Positions 17,820-26,874 are shown, numbered from the stretch's first letter. The stretch is 64,000 nucleotides of DNA from Leptospira sp. WS58.C1 (GCF_040833995.1 NZ_CP162137.1:1205001-1269000), one strand, 5' to 3'. Notes: generated by a model from the sequence alone, not told the origin. Numbers and translations are program-made.

Positions 17820-18737
17820 ATGAAAATAAAAACTCCCGTAACGGAGATGCTTGGAATCGATCTGCCCATCATCGGGGCTCCCATGTTTCTCGTTTCATAC
17901 CCTGATCTAGTCGTCGCAGTTTCCGAAGCCGGAGGCCTTGGAACATTTCCCTCCCAAAACTATCGAACCTTAGAGGAATTAAGAAGAGGTTTGGAAGATA
18001 TCCGATCCAGGACCAAAAAACCGATAGGGGTGAACTTAATTTTACATAAGGCTCATAACCCTAACTGGGCGAAACACTTGGAAATACTTTTAGAATTCAA
18101 AGTAGAATTGATCATCACCAGTTTGGGGAGTCCTCGTTCCATTATCAATGAGGCAAAATCGGTGGGTACAAAAGTTTTCTGTGACGTAACTACATTAAAA
18201 CATGCGAATATAGTTGCTAAGTCCGGAGCGGACGCTCTGGTAGCGGTTGCTCAAGGTGCGGGCGGACATGCCGGAAATATTTCTCCTTTTTCTCTTTTTC
18301 CTTATTTAAAAAAAGAGATCGGTCTTCCAGTTATTGCGGCAGGTGCGATCAGTGGTGGAGCACAAATGGCGGCAGCTATGTCCTTAGGTGCGGACGCGGT
18401 CTATATAGGAACGAGGCTTATTGCCACTAAGGAAGCAGCAGCTTCTCAAGAATACAAAGAGATGATCGTTCAATCAGCGCCGGAGGAGATCGTTTATACC
18501 GAAAAAATTTCCGGAATCCCTGCAAACTGGCTCAAACGTTCCGTTGAAAAGGCCGGAGATAATTTCCATAACGAAGGAAGTACGGATATAGACCAGGAAT
18601 TCAAACGTTGGAGAGATATTTGGTCTGCAGGTCATGGAGTGGCACAGATTGATTCCATACTTCCTGCCGGTGACGTAGTAAAAGGTATGGCCGCAGAATA
18701 CGTGGATATCGTAAATAAACTGCCAAGACCGGTTTAA
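17820..18737 (+). CDS. Nitronate monooxygenase (2-nitropropane dioxygenase family)
   Basis: FMN-dependent TIM-barrel enzyme, 305 residues from ATG 17820. Visible motifs are LPIIGAPMFLVSYPDLVVAVSEAGGLGTF, GVNLILHK, GADALVAVAQGAGGHAG (with the catalytic-region histidine) and GAISGGAQMAAAMSLGADAVYIGTRLI, the phosphate-binding end. It should oxidise alkyl nitronates or related propionate-3-nitronate. An in-frame ATG at 17787 would add eleven residues; neither has a good ribosome site, and family members begin close to MKIKTPV, so 17820 is preferred. A strong terminator follows. Confidence 0.9.
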   Translation: MKIKTPVTEMLGIDLPIIGAPMFLVSYPDLVVAVSEAGGLGTFPSQNYRTLEELRRGLEDIRSRTKKPIGVNLILHKAHNPNWAKHLEILLEFKVELIITSLGSPRSIINEAKSVGTKVFCDVTTLKHANIVAKSGADALVAVAQGAGGHAGNISPFSLFPYLKKEIGLPVIAAGAISGGAQMAAAMSLGADAVYIGTRLIATKEAAASQEYKEMIVQSAPEEIVYTEKISGIPANWLKRSVEKAGDNFHNEGSTDIDQEFKRWRDIWSAGHGVAQIDSILPAGDVVKGMAAEYVDIVNKLPRPV

Positions 18738-18753
18738 TATTTTAGAATATTCT

Positions 18754-18778
18754 AAACCCCCGGTTCCGGGGGTTTTTT
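18754..18778. terminator. Bidirectional intrinsic terminator
   Basis: AAACCCCCGG / CCGGGGGTTT stem with a GTT-region loop and a T-run, located between the convergent nitronate monooxygenase gene and the DUF1145-like gene. Confidence 0.85.
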
Positions 18779-18785
18779 GTAATAT

Positions 18786-19067
18786 TTACTTTTTATCAGA
18801 AAAGCTTACAGGAATTAGGTGGAATACTCCGAACACGAAAACCTGAGCGGCGTCCGAAATTTTGAATCCTCCTCTATCTCCTGCCCGGAAGGAATAGATC
18901 CCGACTTCCAAAATATGGATACTTAAGATCACCCAACCTAGAGTGAGCACGATCCAATCCAGACTTGGATGTAAATTTACGAGTTGTACGATTCCGCTCA
19001 ATACTCCCAACCATAAAAGCCAAAATGCGGCAGTGGAAGCCTTGGATATATTATTCACTAGATTCAT
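18786..19067 (-). CDS. Small membrane protein, DUF1145/YhhL-like
   Basis: 93 residues with three predicted membrane segments (AAFWLLWLGVLSGIVQLV, WIVLTLGWVILSIHILEVGIY, AAQVFVFGVFHLIPV). The final VFVFGVFHL resembles the end of YhhL (DUF1145). The ATG has AGAGGA six bases upstream. Monocistronic; function unknown. Confidence 0.65.
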   Translation of the reverse strand: MNLVNNISKASTAAFWLLWLGVLSGIVQLVNLHPSLDWIVLTLGWVILSIHILEVGIYSFRAGDRGGFKISDAAQVFVFGVFHLIPVSFSDKK

Positions 19068-19395
19068 TCTTTTCCTCTCGAAAAAACGATTCCGAGTATA
19101 GCAATCGATACAGAGGATTTGGTCAAGAAGAAGTTTCTGGAGGAACTTTTAGGAACAATGTTCGTTATATACAAAAAGAAAATGAGTTCCTAAGACTTGC
19201 AGATTGTCCCTAACATGAACTTAGAATGAGAATTCCGGGTAAAAATCGGATATGAATTGGGAATATGAAGATATTATGATATAGGGGGCCAGGGGTTTCC
19301 CACGGGCCCTCCTCCGCCACCCAAAACTCGGGCGGGGGCCGACTTTTCCCCCAAAATGGCCCTGAATGCGGAATCCGATTTCCGATATCTATATT
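19068..19395. other. Intergenic region with a GC-rich structured element
   Basis: 328 bases between the DUF1145-like gene and the lipoprotein stop. The stretch 19283-19372 is far richer in G+C than the surrounding DNA, with runs GGGGGCC, GGGCCC and GGGCGGGGGCC. CCTCCGCC (19311-19318) can pair with GGCGGGGG (19331-19338) over a 12-base loop, allowing one G-U pair. It could be a structured RNA, a terminator for the minus-strand operon ending at 19396, or a dispersed repeat. No ORF is convincing here. Confidence 0.5.
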
Positions 19396-20034
19396 TTAAG
19401 AACCAGATTCTACTTCTATTTTTTCGTCTTGTTCCGCTTCGTTTAAAACCGGGCTTTCGATCTTATCCAACAGTAACTTTAGAATATCGTAATATGGTAA
19501 AACTTTAGGACCGACTGATGTTCCGAATTTTTTTTCATAACTGGTTCTAAGTGTGGTTTCTTCATCTCCTCCCATAAAATAAGAAGAAGAAGCATACCCT
19601 TCCCAGAGGATTTCCTTTGTGTCACATTTTTGAATTTGGGCTTCAATGGAAATTCTGATCCCTTCCGATGAAGGACCGAATATCGCAGGATTCAACCAAA
19701 CGAAAAAAGACGGTGTGGTCCCTTTTAAGGTTTCTTCCAGTCTGAGTGTAAGAACTCCTTGTGATTTACCTATCGGAGATTTACAATTTTGGTTTTTGCT
19801 GGATGGGTCAGGATAAACGATAAATTCTTTATGGTGAGCCAATTCCTGTTCCGCCATGGATTTTACTAGAATTGCCTCGACCTGGTTTACCTTAGAGCTG
19901 GAATCTATCGCCACAGTTAGTCTTTTGAATTTGTCCAATGAAGGTTGGAAATTCGGGGAAATCCTAATTTGTTTTACGGCGCAATTTACAAAAGAAATAG
20001 AAATTAAGAATAGAAGAAGAAATTTAGATCTCAT
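19396..20034 (-). CDS. Lipoprotein, MXAN_6521/LA_1396-like
   Basis: 212 residues with signal peptide and lipobox SFVNC (Cys18). The mature part has strands typical of this lipoprotein family: LTVAIDSSSKVNQVEAILVKSMAEQEL, GVLTLRLEETLKGTTP, and EAQIQKCDTKEILWEG. The family name is from memory of annotation practice and is tentative. Its ATG overlaps the stop of the RND transporter by four bases, so it is the third, co-translated member of the mlaC-like/RND operon and probably an outer-membrane part of the same process. Confidence 0.75.
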   Translation of the reverse strand: MRSKFLLLFLISISFVNCAVKQIRISPNFQPSLDKFKRLTVAIDSSSKVNQVEAILVKSMAEQELAHHKEFIVYPDPSSKNQNCKSPIGKSQGVLTLRLEETLKGTTPSFFVWLNPAIFGPSSEGIRISIEAQIQKCDTKEILWEGYASSSYFMGGDEETTLRTSYEKKFGTSVGPKVLPYYDILKLLLDKIESPVLNEAEQDEKIEVESGS

Positions 20035-22943
20035 TTTTTCTTTCCGGTTTTCTTTTTGGAAGTTGTCTTTTTTTTGGCGGTTTTTTGGATCTTAGGCTTG
20101 GGAGAAAGTTCTTCCATTACGAATTCGGAAACTGTTTCCGGTTCATCTTCTTCGGGGCCTAAACCAAGAGGTACCGCTTCCGATTCTTCTTGTTTGCGAC
20201 TTCTATAGGCCAATTCCAAAATTGCGGGGAGAAGTGTGAGTGCTATGAGCAAACACGCACCGATACCGATCGTTGCCACTTTCCCGATGGAATGTAGTCC
20301 TCTCTGGTCTGCAAGAAGTAGAGCGCTCCAACCCACCAAAGTGGTCAATGTTGATGCAATCACCGCAGGTCCAACCATTGCCATCGCTTTTACTATATCA
20401 TGGTCTTCCCTAAATCTATAATATATATAGATCCCGTTCTGTATCCCGTATCCTATGATGACCGGGAACACTAAAACATTCATAAAATTTAATTTAAGGT
20501 CTATGATCGACATGACGCCTACGGTGACCAATATCCCTAATAAAAGAGGGATTAAAGAAAGTATCGCGGGTAAGAACGCCCTGTAGAATAGTATCAGAAC
20601 GATGATTACCAATACCAAAGTGATGAAAAATGCGGTAATTCCTTCTCTTTTTACGATCAGAATAAGTTGAGCAAATAACATCAAACTTCCCGCCGTATCC
20701 GTTTGGAATTTGTAGGATCTGGCTTGGGCAATATCCTTATAAGGTCTATGCTCCAAGATGGTGTCCACGGTCCCAGGGAGGATCTTGATGGAGAGAAGTT
20801 TTTCCTTTGAATACGTATTCAAAGCGTTCAATAGAGTTTTAGTTTCCGAAGGAGAATAATTTTCTTTCACCGGATCGATTTCGGATTCTTTTAATGTCCC
20901 TGTGGAGTAAAGGATCGCATTTAATGTCCTTCTGGAAATTTTCGGGACTTCTAATCTTCCTACTGCTGCAAAGAACTCCAATAATTTTCCGCCATGCCAT
21001 AAGGCTACTTTAGGATAGAGAAATAATAGATGTCCTTTTTCTTTGGAACTTGCCACTTCCTTGAATTGAGAGGAGAAGTAATCGGGTATAGCGGTATAAT
21101 CGTAAGGTTTGACGGATAAGAATAATTTTGCTCTAGGCAAATATTTTCTCTGCTCCGGCTTTAAGAAAGAAGCTTTTACGGGCTTCATATCTTTTGCAAG
21201 TTGGTCCAAAACTTTACGGTTTTCTAATTGTTGAGAGTAAGGTGGGACAAAATTCCAGAGAGAAACCACCTGATCTACGGAGCCCGCAATCGATTCGGGG
21301 ACTGGATTTAGATAATCGAATACTGCTTCCGATTCTTCTAAAGTTTTTACAACGATTGCCTGAGGATCCGAGGAAATATCGAAACGGTCCGCGATCTCAT
21401 CATATAAGTTTACGGATTCTAAATTTTCTACTAAAAGGTTCCTTCCGTTCACGTCGAATTGTACTTTTGGGGCAAAAACCCCGAACAATAGTACTAAGAC
21501 TAAAACGCAAATGGATAATATCCCAGGTCTAGAATAAAATTTCCTTAATAGACCGGAAGGAGTCTGTTGCGCCTCGTTTAATAGAAATGCCTTGGAAAGA
21601 GAAGGGAACCACTTTAAAAGTAATGCGATCTGTAGCGCAGTCACTCCGTACATCGCGATCGCGATCAGAACGATCCCATAAGTTGCGATAATTCCGAATT
21701 CGCTGAATCCCCTAAATTCCGAAAAGGAAAGGACCACGAACGCGGAAGTAGTGGTTAATGCGGAACTAAAGGAAGCAATCCCCGTATGATAGATCGTATC
21801 TTTGATCGCTCGTACGATATCCTGCTTTTTAGTAAATTCTTCCCTGAACCTGTATAAAAATTGGATCCCATAGTCGATCCCGAGCCCCATTAGGATTGAA
21901 CCGATAATACTCGTGATACTGTTCAGCTGACCGATTACGAGCCCCGTTAGTCCGAATGTCATGAGTAATCCGCTGAGTAGAGAGAATAATAGGATCATTA
22001 TAAAGATCGGATTACGGAAAAATAATAAAAGTAGAAGTCCTATTCCTAATAAAGAGGCGATCCCGATCGGTTTTAATGCTCTGACTAAGGTCTCGTAATC
22101 GTCTTGGTTGAGTTTATAAGCTCCCGTATAACCTGCGTAAATTCCTTCTTGTTCTATTCCTAGGGTTTTTACTAAACCTTGGACTTTTTTATCTATTTTT
22201 TCGAGGAACTCAATGTCTACGAAAGAACCGGTAGGTTTGATAAGAACGATGAGCATTCCCTTATCGGGGGAAATATTATATTCGTCGAATATATCTCTTT
22301 TGGCCAGTTTTTGATATTTGGAAATAATATCGGTGAAGTCCGGATTATATTCTTCGTCGGTAAGCTTGATGAAGAACGGATTTGCCTTTTCTATCTCTTC
22401 GTCGATCTTTCTTTTTACTCTTTTGCGGATCTCCTTTAGATCTTCCGTTTTTAGGAATAAAGGAAGCCTGTCCTGCAAAAAGGAAACATTATATCGATAC
22501 GAAACATAACGCACCAGTTCTTTGTCCTTTAAAACTTCCTTTGCAAGTTTGTCGGATGCTTTTTTGAGCGCGATTTCTTTGGCTTTATAATAGGCGATGT
22601 TCTTACGTTTTGCTTCGTCAGCCAGTTCCAATTCTTTCTTTTGGGTTTCAGGATCACCGTTACGTTTGGCTTGGAATGCCTTTGTAAGATGTTCCGTCAT
22701 TCCCTTGTCGTCTTGGAATTTGAGAGCTACGGTATAAAAACCGCTTCCCCCGATCATTTCGATCACACGTTTTGTTTGGACAACGGAAGGGTTATCGGAA
22801 GGAAGAAGTTGTAGGTTATCGCTGTTTATCGAAAGCCTAGTGGCTAAAAGTGCGGAGATAACCAGGAAAAAAAATAGGATAGCGGAAGAAGCGGCCGGTT
22901 TGGTCAAAACCAACTCGGTCGCTTTAGATAGAAATTTTCTCAT
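20031..22943 (-). CDS. MMPL/RND family lipid transporter (HpnN-like)
   Basis: 970 residues with the duplicated RND plan: one membrane segment, a periplasmic domain of about 230 residues, five or six segments (residues about 280-440; LGIGLLLLLFF, GSILMGLGIDYGIQFLYRFREE), then the same again (about 470-900; second repeat FPVIIGYGIQNGIYIYYRFRED). The paired GxDYG-like and GYGIQ motifs sit where the proton-relay residues lie. The C-terminus is a basic cytoplasmic tail (TAKKKTTSKKKTGKKK). Start ATG overlaps the MlaC-like stop by one base (TGATG). The pairing with an MlaC/Ttg2D-type carrier resembles hpnM-hpnN, so export of hopanoid or another envelope lipid is the best guess. Confidence 0.88.
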   Translation of the reverse strand: MRKFLSKATELVLTKPAASSAILFFFLVISALLATRLSINSDNLQLLPSDNPSVVQTKRVIEMIGGSGFYTVALKFQDDKGMTEHLTKAFQAKRNGDPETQKKELELADEAKRKNIAYYKAKEIALKKASDKLAKEVLKDKELVRYVSYRYNVSFLQDRLPLFLKTEDLKEIRKRVKRKIDEEIEKANPFFIKLTDEEYNPDFTDIISKYQKLAKRDIFDEYNISPDKGMLIVLIKPTGSFVDIEFLEKIDKKVQGLVKTLGIEQEGIYAGYTGAYKLNQDDYETLVRALKPIGIASLLGIGLLLLLFFRNPIFIMILLFSLLSGLLMTFGLTGLVIGQLNSITSIIGSILMGLGIDYGIQFLYRFREEFTKKQDIVRAIKDTIYHTGIASFSSALTTTSAFVVLSFSEFRGFSEFGIIATYGIVLIAIAMYGVTALQIALLLKWFPSLSKAFLLNEAQQTPSGLLRKFYSRPGILSICVLVLVLLFGVFAPKVQFDVNGRNLLVENLESVNLYDEIADRFDISSDPQAIVVKTLEESEAVFDYLNPVPESIAGSVDQVVSLWNFVPPYSQQLENRKVLDQLAKDMKPVKASFLKPEQRKYLPRAKLFLSVKPYDYTAIPDYFSSQFKEVASSKEKGHLLFLYPKVALWHGGKLLEFFAAVGRLEVPKISRRTLNAILYSTGTLKESEIDPVKENYSPSETKTLLNALNTYSKEKLLSIKILPGTVDTILEHRPYKDIAQARSYKFQTDTAGSLMLFAQLILIVKREGITAFFITLVLVIIVLILFYRAFLPAILSLIPLLLGILVTVGVMSIIDLKLNFMNVLVFPVIIGYGIQNGIYIYYRFREDHDIVKAMAMVGPAVIASTLTTLVGWSALLLADQRGLHSIGKVATIGIGACLLIALTLLPAILELAYRSRKQEESEAVPLGLGPEEDEPETVSEFVMEELSPKPKIQKTAKKKTTSKKKTGKKK

Positions 22944-23527
22944 CAGTTCTTAGCTGCTTTTTGTATAAGGGCAATCGTACCCTTGATCCCGTTTTTTTTG
23001 ATAGACGGTTCTATGTTTTTAGTACGATTGATATCGGTGGCGAGTTTACCTTCTGTCTCGAAATCGCTTATATACCAAGTGCCTTCATATTCGGAAAGGA
23101 TCCAAGCGAACTTGATCTGATCGGAACCTTTGTAAAGAATAGAAGAACCGATCCTTGATTGTTTACCGTTTAGGGTAGGTTTGTCGTAAGTAATATCTAT
23201 CTTATCAAAATATTTTAATGCGATAGGGAATGCCTTGTTTACTATGTATTCGGAGATTGCCTCTTCGAACTCTTTTCTTTCCAATGCGGAAATTTTATGA
23301 TCTCCGATGAGTTTTTCGGAAAATTTCCCGACATGCACCAATGCCAACGCCTTGTCGTTCTTTTTATAACGAATAAAGCCTATTAATTTTTTAACGGCGG
23401 ATAACGTCTGCTCTTCCGCCGAAACTTCCGGCGGAGTATTTTGGGGCTCGTTAGCGGTTTGAGTATCCTGGGCATGAATAAAACCCGAGGAAAGTAAACA
23501 AAATAATAAAATTTGAAATAGTTTCAC
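22943..23527 (-). CDS. MlaC/Ttg2D (HpnM)-like periplasmic lipid carrier
   Basis: 194 residues with a cleavable signal peptide (ILLFCLLSSGFIHAQ). The mature part has the MlaC pattern: KISALERKEFEEAISEYI, then IDITYDKPTLNGKQSRIGSSI, then KFAWILSEYEGTWYISDFETEG, finishing with a conserved NRTKNIEPSIKKNGIKGTIAL segment. Such proteins ferry a phospholipid or hopanoid between membranes. It starts with GTG at 23527 after a weak AGG site and heads a three-gene operon with the RND transporter and a lipoprotein. Confidence 0.82.
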   Translation of the reverse strand: MKLFQILLFCLLSSGFIHAQDTQTANEPQNTPPEVSAEEQTLSAVKKLIGFIRYKKNDKALALVHVGKFSEKLIGDHKISALERKEFEEAISEYIVNKAFPIALKYFDKIDITYDKPTLNGKQSRIGSSILYKGSDQIKFAWILSEYEGTWYISDFETEGKLATDINRTKNIEPSIKKNGIKGTIALIQKAAKN

Positions 23528-23647
23528 AGATATTACCTAAGGAAGGATCGATCCCGGAATTTTACAATCAGGTAAAAATAGACTGCATGCTGGCCGGATA
23601 AATTTACAGTAATGGAAGTGGAACGCGTAAGTCAACGGAAATTAGAC

Positions 23648-24460
23648 TTAATTCGGGCGGAGAAAATCGTATGCTTGGCTTCCGCAAGAAAACGATAAAA
23701 CTTTCGGTGTTAGGCAACTTAAGATGAGAGGATGTTTCGCTTTATATTGTTCCACTAAAATTTGGGTAGTATGTTCCTTCGCAAGGTTTGCCGCCCAATC
23801 ATGATAGGTTACGGGTATTCCGGGTAAAACCGTGCTAAGACTTCTATGACTGTCGGAGGAATCCTTGTTTAGGCATGCATGGGTTGCAAATGAATAATGA
23901 CCATGAAGACCTGCTTCCGCATCGAAACAATCTCCAGCTTCCTCGGTATGTTCAATGATCGGCAGAAGATTAAAATAACCTGTTTGGATCTCTTTCATAC
24001 TTAAAAAAATCCAAGGATGTTCTATGGGAGCAAGTATACTCACCATCGGATAATTCTCCGCCCAATTGGAGTGCGAATAAAAATCCTGAGCGATATGTAA
24101 TGCCATCCCTAATTTAATTAATCCTGTGATATGATTGGATTCTCTGTAGGAGTCGTCCTTTAGCGTCCTAAAACGATCGGCACATCCGAGAATATTATCA
24201 TTATCACAATGATACGCGTCATTGTTCATAAAAGCGGCATCGGCCCTTAGATTTCCTTGAACGATCAGTTCCATACAATCCGCTCTTAGGTCCCAATCCG
24301 TTATATTCGCAAATTCTAAAAACGCTTCCTGTGTGATGCTGGTATGGGTATGCGGGCCTTTCTTCCCGAAAGCTCTCAAGGGAGCAAAAGAAGACAGGAA
24401 ATAAGCGAAAATTCCAAGCGCCAAAAATTTCAGAAAAACAAAGTTAGTTTTGCTGCTCAT
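23648..24460 (-). CDS. Het-C/zinc-dependent phospholipase C-like secreted protein
   Basis: 270 residues from the ATG at 24460. A signal peptide (FLALGIFAYFLSSFAPLRA) is followed by KKGPHTHTSITQEAF and the motif LGMALHIAQDFYSHSNWAEN. In the latter His122, Asp126 and His130 form an H-x-x-x-D-x-x-x-H set typical of Het-C/zinc-dependent phospholipase C folds. Further His and several Cys residues occur later (CFDAEAGLHGHYSF, THACLNK). Hydrolysis of phospholipid is plausible but unproven. The gene is monocistronic and its start lies inside a palindrome that probably serves as an operator. Confidence 0.75.
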   Translation of the reverse strand: MSSKTNFVFLKFLALGIFAYFLSSFAPLRAFGKKGPHTHTSITQEAFLEFANITDWDLRADCMELIVQGNLRADAAFMNNDAYHCDNDNILGCADRFRTLKDDSYRESNHITGLIKLGMALHIAQDFYSHSNWAENYPMVSILAPIEHPWIFLSMKEIQTGYFNLLPIIEHTEEAGDCFDAEAGLHGHYSFATHACLNKDSSDSHRSLSTVLPGIPVTYHDWAANLAKEHTTQILVEQYKAKHPLILSCLTPKVLSFSCGSQAYDFLRPN

Positions 24461-24489
24461 ATATGTAATCAAGCAATTACATATATGAG
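24456..24489 (-). promoter_or_regulatory. Palindromic operator-like site 1 at the Het-C-like gene start
   Basis: Perfect 14-bp arms CTCATATATGTAAT / ATTACATATATGAG around a six-base centre. The core GTAATCAAGCAATTAC (24465-24480) recurs at 24508-24523. The left arm includes the start codon of the Het-C-like gene, so a protein bound here, or an RNA hairpin, would block initiation. Confidence 0.6.
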
Positions 24490-24507
24490 ACCCCGGATTT
24501 TTTATAA

Positions 24508-24523
24508 GTAATCAAATAATTAC
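24508..24523 (-). promoter_or_regulatory. Palindromic operator-like site 2
   Basis: GTAATCAAATAATTAC differs from the core of site 1 at only two central bases and is followed by the same AATATGAG-like tail. The cores start 43 bases apart, about four helical turns, placing both on one face of the DNA. Confidence 0.6.
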
Positions 24524-24639
24524 AATATGAGGAAGAAAAAGTCACATTTTGATCCGGACTTAGGTCGAGACCGAAGTCTATAGACTGTATTCTATTTATT
24601 TAATGTATAGGGTATAAGTTATTTCGAGCGACTATTGGA

Positions 24640-25272
24640 TCAGGGACCGCTCTTTTTCCAGTCCAAGATCCCTTTGGATTCGAAATATTCCAAATCTTGG
24701 ACTTCGTCCAGATCGGAAAGGACGGGAAGAAGTCCCACCTGTTTTCTGGCCCATTGCAGTTTTTCCAAACTTCTCGCAAAGACGGTCTCTGTACTCCATT
24801 CTATACCGTGAAAAAGTTCGGGAGTATCCGCTTTCAGTCCTACCAAATAATAACCTCCGTCTTTTGCCGGGCCTAAGACCACATCCTTATGATCTAAAAT
24901 ATGAAAAGCTTCCTTTAGATGTAGAAGGTCCAGTTCCGGACAATCGCTTCCGATGAGTAATGCCGGGCCGGAACCGTTCTGGAAACAATATAAGAATGAA
25001 TTTCTCATCTTTTCCCCCAGATCTTTTCCTTCTTGTTTACGGATAAGCAATGGTGAATGTCCCCAACTTCCGAGATCGGATGGATTGGGAAGATAAGAAT
25101 CGAACCAAAGAACTTTGGGAACGTCTAGGTCTTTGCAAGCGGATCTGGTTTTTTCAACCAAGGCCTGATATACTTCCAGAGCTGCTTCTTCTCCAATATT
25201 CTTTGCCAAGCGTGTTTTCACTTTTCCCGGGATTGGGTTTTTCAGAAATATATTCAAGATGGGTCCTTTCAT
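24640..25272 (-). CDS. TIGR04282-type (DUF2064) glycosyltransferase
   Basis: 210 residues of the small GT-A-like family annotated as TIGR04282 or arsenosugar-associated glycosyltransferase. Motifs are ILNIFLKNPIPGKVKTRLAK at the N-terminus, ALLIGSDCPELDLLHLKEAF in the middle and VVLGPAKDGGYYLVGL. The start MKGPILN is where the family begins. Relatives transfer sugars or nucleotidyl groups in small-molecule glycoside synthesis. No arsenosugar SAM enzyme is adjacent, so the product is open. Confidence 0.88.
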   Translation of the reverse strand: MKGPILNIFLKNPIPGKVKTRLAKNIGEEAALEVYQALVEKTRSACKDLDVPKVLWFDSYLPNPSDLGSWGHSPLLIRKQEGKDLGEKMRNSFLYCFQNGSGPALLIGSDCPELDLLHLKEAFHILDHKDVVLGPAKDGGYYLVGLKADTPELFHGIEWSTETVFARSLEKLQWARKQVGLLPVLSDLDEVQDLEYFESKGILDWKKSGP

Positions 25273-25455
25273 TTTTGACTCCGGGAAGTTATAATCTTAA
25301 GGCATCTATTCCTTGGGGGATGTTTTTTCCAAGGATTTACCGAAATAAAGCTATCCTTGAACACTCGGAAGAAATAATTAGAACAAGCTCTTTAAATACA
25401 AGCTATATGAAAAAAATAAAGTCTCAAATGTTCATTATTTTATAAGGAGATATTT

Positions 25456-25641
25456 ATGATCTTAAATCTAAAAAGAGGGATTCTGCTTATTAGCTTAGGG
25501 ATCATCCTGATAGGATTAGTCGGGACTGCCTGTGCTCCGGGAGGAAAAGACCCTTTCATCCCTCTCTTCAATTTCGGATACCAATTGGAAAAAAGTAAAA
25601 CCGGATTTTTTATCATCGTTCCAAGAGGAATTGCACAGTGA
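25456..25641 (+). CDS. Small lipoprotein, 61 residues
   Basis: Signal peptide with lipobox LVGTAC (Cys26) and a 35-residue mature part ending VPRGIAQ. AAGGAGAT stands a few bases before the ATG. The stop overlaps the start of the next gene by four bases (ATGA), so this is a translationally coupled pair. The mature part is too short for an enzyme and may be a partner or membrane anchor for the neighbour. Confidence 0.65.
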   Translation: MILNLKRGILLISLGIILIGLVGTACAPGGKDPFIPLFNFGYQLEKSKTGFFIIVPRGIAQ

Positions 25642-26849
25642 AATTACATAATCGTCGTTTTATACTTCCTAAAGTCGTTTTGGCTTTATTGGTTTTTTTC
25701 GGGATCACTGCAGGTTTTAAATTTAACTCCGGGGCCAAGAAGGAAAAAAATCATATTCCGTTTTCTTTAAATGTTTCTCTACTTCGACCGTTGCATGCAA
25801 CTGCGGACCAATGGGGTTTTGTAAGAGGATCTGCGACCTGGGCTCGTGGGAACTCTCTCTTTATGGATGATGTGATTGGTTCCATTCAGTCAAATCCAGG
25901 GATTGTTTTTCTTGCAAGCCAGCCTGGCGGACTTGTGCAGGATAATTTTTCCACAACTTCCGGGACAGACTTTACGATCTCTATCAAGTTGGGAGGATCA
26001 TTTACTGCTTCTTCCACTGCGTATACCGGTTCAAAAACTTTCTCCAATTATTTGGAATTGAGAAACGAGGGAACGACGGGGACTGCAGATATCGCGTTAC
26101 AATTCTATTGGGATGATAATCCTAGGGATTCTAGCCAAGACGGAGCTCTTGTGAGATACCGTTTGCAAATGTTAAATCCTTCACAAGACGGAGGATCATC
26201 TGCCGATATCGAAAGTTATGTATATTCTCCGGATGTAACAGCCGGCGGTTTTTATGATACTGCAGGATTTCCGAACCAGGGACTTGTCCAAGTATATTCG
26301 TGGGACAATAAGCTCGCTAACGATACAGAGATAGGAAATAATGCAACAAAAGGAAGAGTGATCCTGGAAGAAATGGACAATCGTACAGTATTCTGCTTCA
26401 AGACCGTGGTTAGAATTCTGGGAGCTGCAAACTTGGTTCCAGATTTTTATCCGAATGAAGGATTCTGTAATAATGCTTCTGCTGATAACGAATATTATAA
26501 ATTAGCTTACAGCCAAAAACTTACAGGTAATCTGGAAGTTACCGCAAAGTCCGGATGGGAAGAACCTGCTTCGGATCTGACTCCTGGAGACGGAAGCCTT
26601 TGTGGGACTCCTGTCTCTTTGAATTACGGGCTATTTAATATGAATGGTTTCGTTAATGATTTTGTTGATTCTTCGGATATTCCTTCCAATTACGTCCAGG
26701 CTACTCGTGTAGATGGCCTTTATGCAAGGATTGGAACCTCCGGTAAGTCCGGAAATTCAGGAGATGATAAGGGAGTTCTTTGGGACGATTTAAGAAAGTC
26801 TACCATTGACGCTTTGGATATAGTATTCGAAAATTCTCCCGCTTTATAA
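25638..26849 (+). CDS. Secreted or surface protein of unknown function
   Basis: 403 residues with a basic start and a single hydrophobic segment (VVLALLVFFGITAGFKF), then a Ser/Thr/Asn/Gly-rich beta-type domain (DFTISIKLGGSFTASSTAYTG, YLELRNEGTTGTADIALQFYW). Four cysteines lie in the second half (TVFCFKT, GFCNN, SLCGTP). It is probably exported and perhaps surface-exposed. It is translated with the preceding 61-residue lipoprotein and followed by a strong terminator. No family recognised. Confidence 0.7.
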   Translation: MKLHNRRFILPKVVLALLVFFGITAGFKFNSGAKKEKNHIPFSLNVSLLRPLHATADQWGFVRGSATWARGNSLFMDDVIGSIQSNPGIVFLASQPGGLVQDNFSTTSGTDFTISIKLGGSFTASSTAYTGSKTFSNYLELRNEGTTGTADIALQFYWDDNPRDSSQDGALVRYRLQMLNPSQDGGSSADIESYVYSPDVTAGGFYDTAGFPNQGLVQVYSWDNKLANDTEIGNNATKGRVILEEMDNRTVFCFKTVVRILGAANLVPDFYPNEGFCNNASADNEYYKLAYSQKLTGNLEVTAKSGWEEPASDLTPGDGSLCGTPVSLNYGLFNMNGFVNDFVDSSDIPSNYVQATRVDGLYARIGTSGKSGNSGDDKGVLWDDLRKSTIDALDIVFENSPAL

Positions 26850-26874
26850 GAGCATCTATCTGTTTCAACTTACC

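Noticed and set aside
24456..24489. Rho-independent terminator reading of the palindrome before the Het-C-like gene
   Set aside because: The arms are AT-rich, no T-run follows, and a second copy of the core lies next to it at an operator-like distance.
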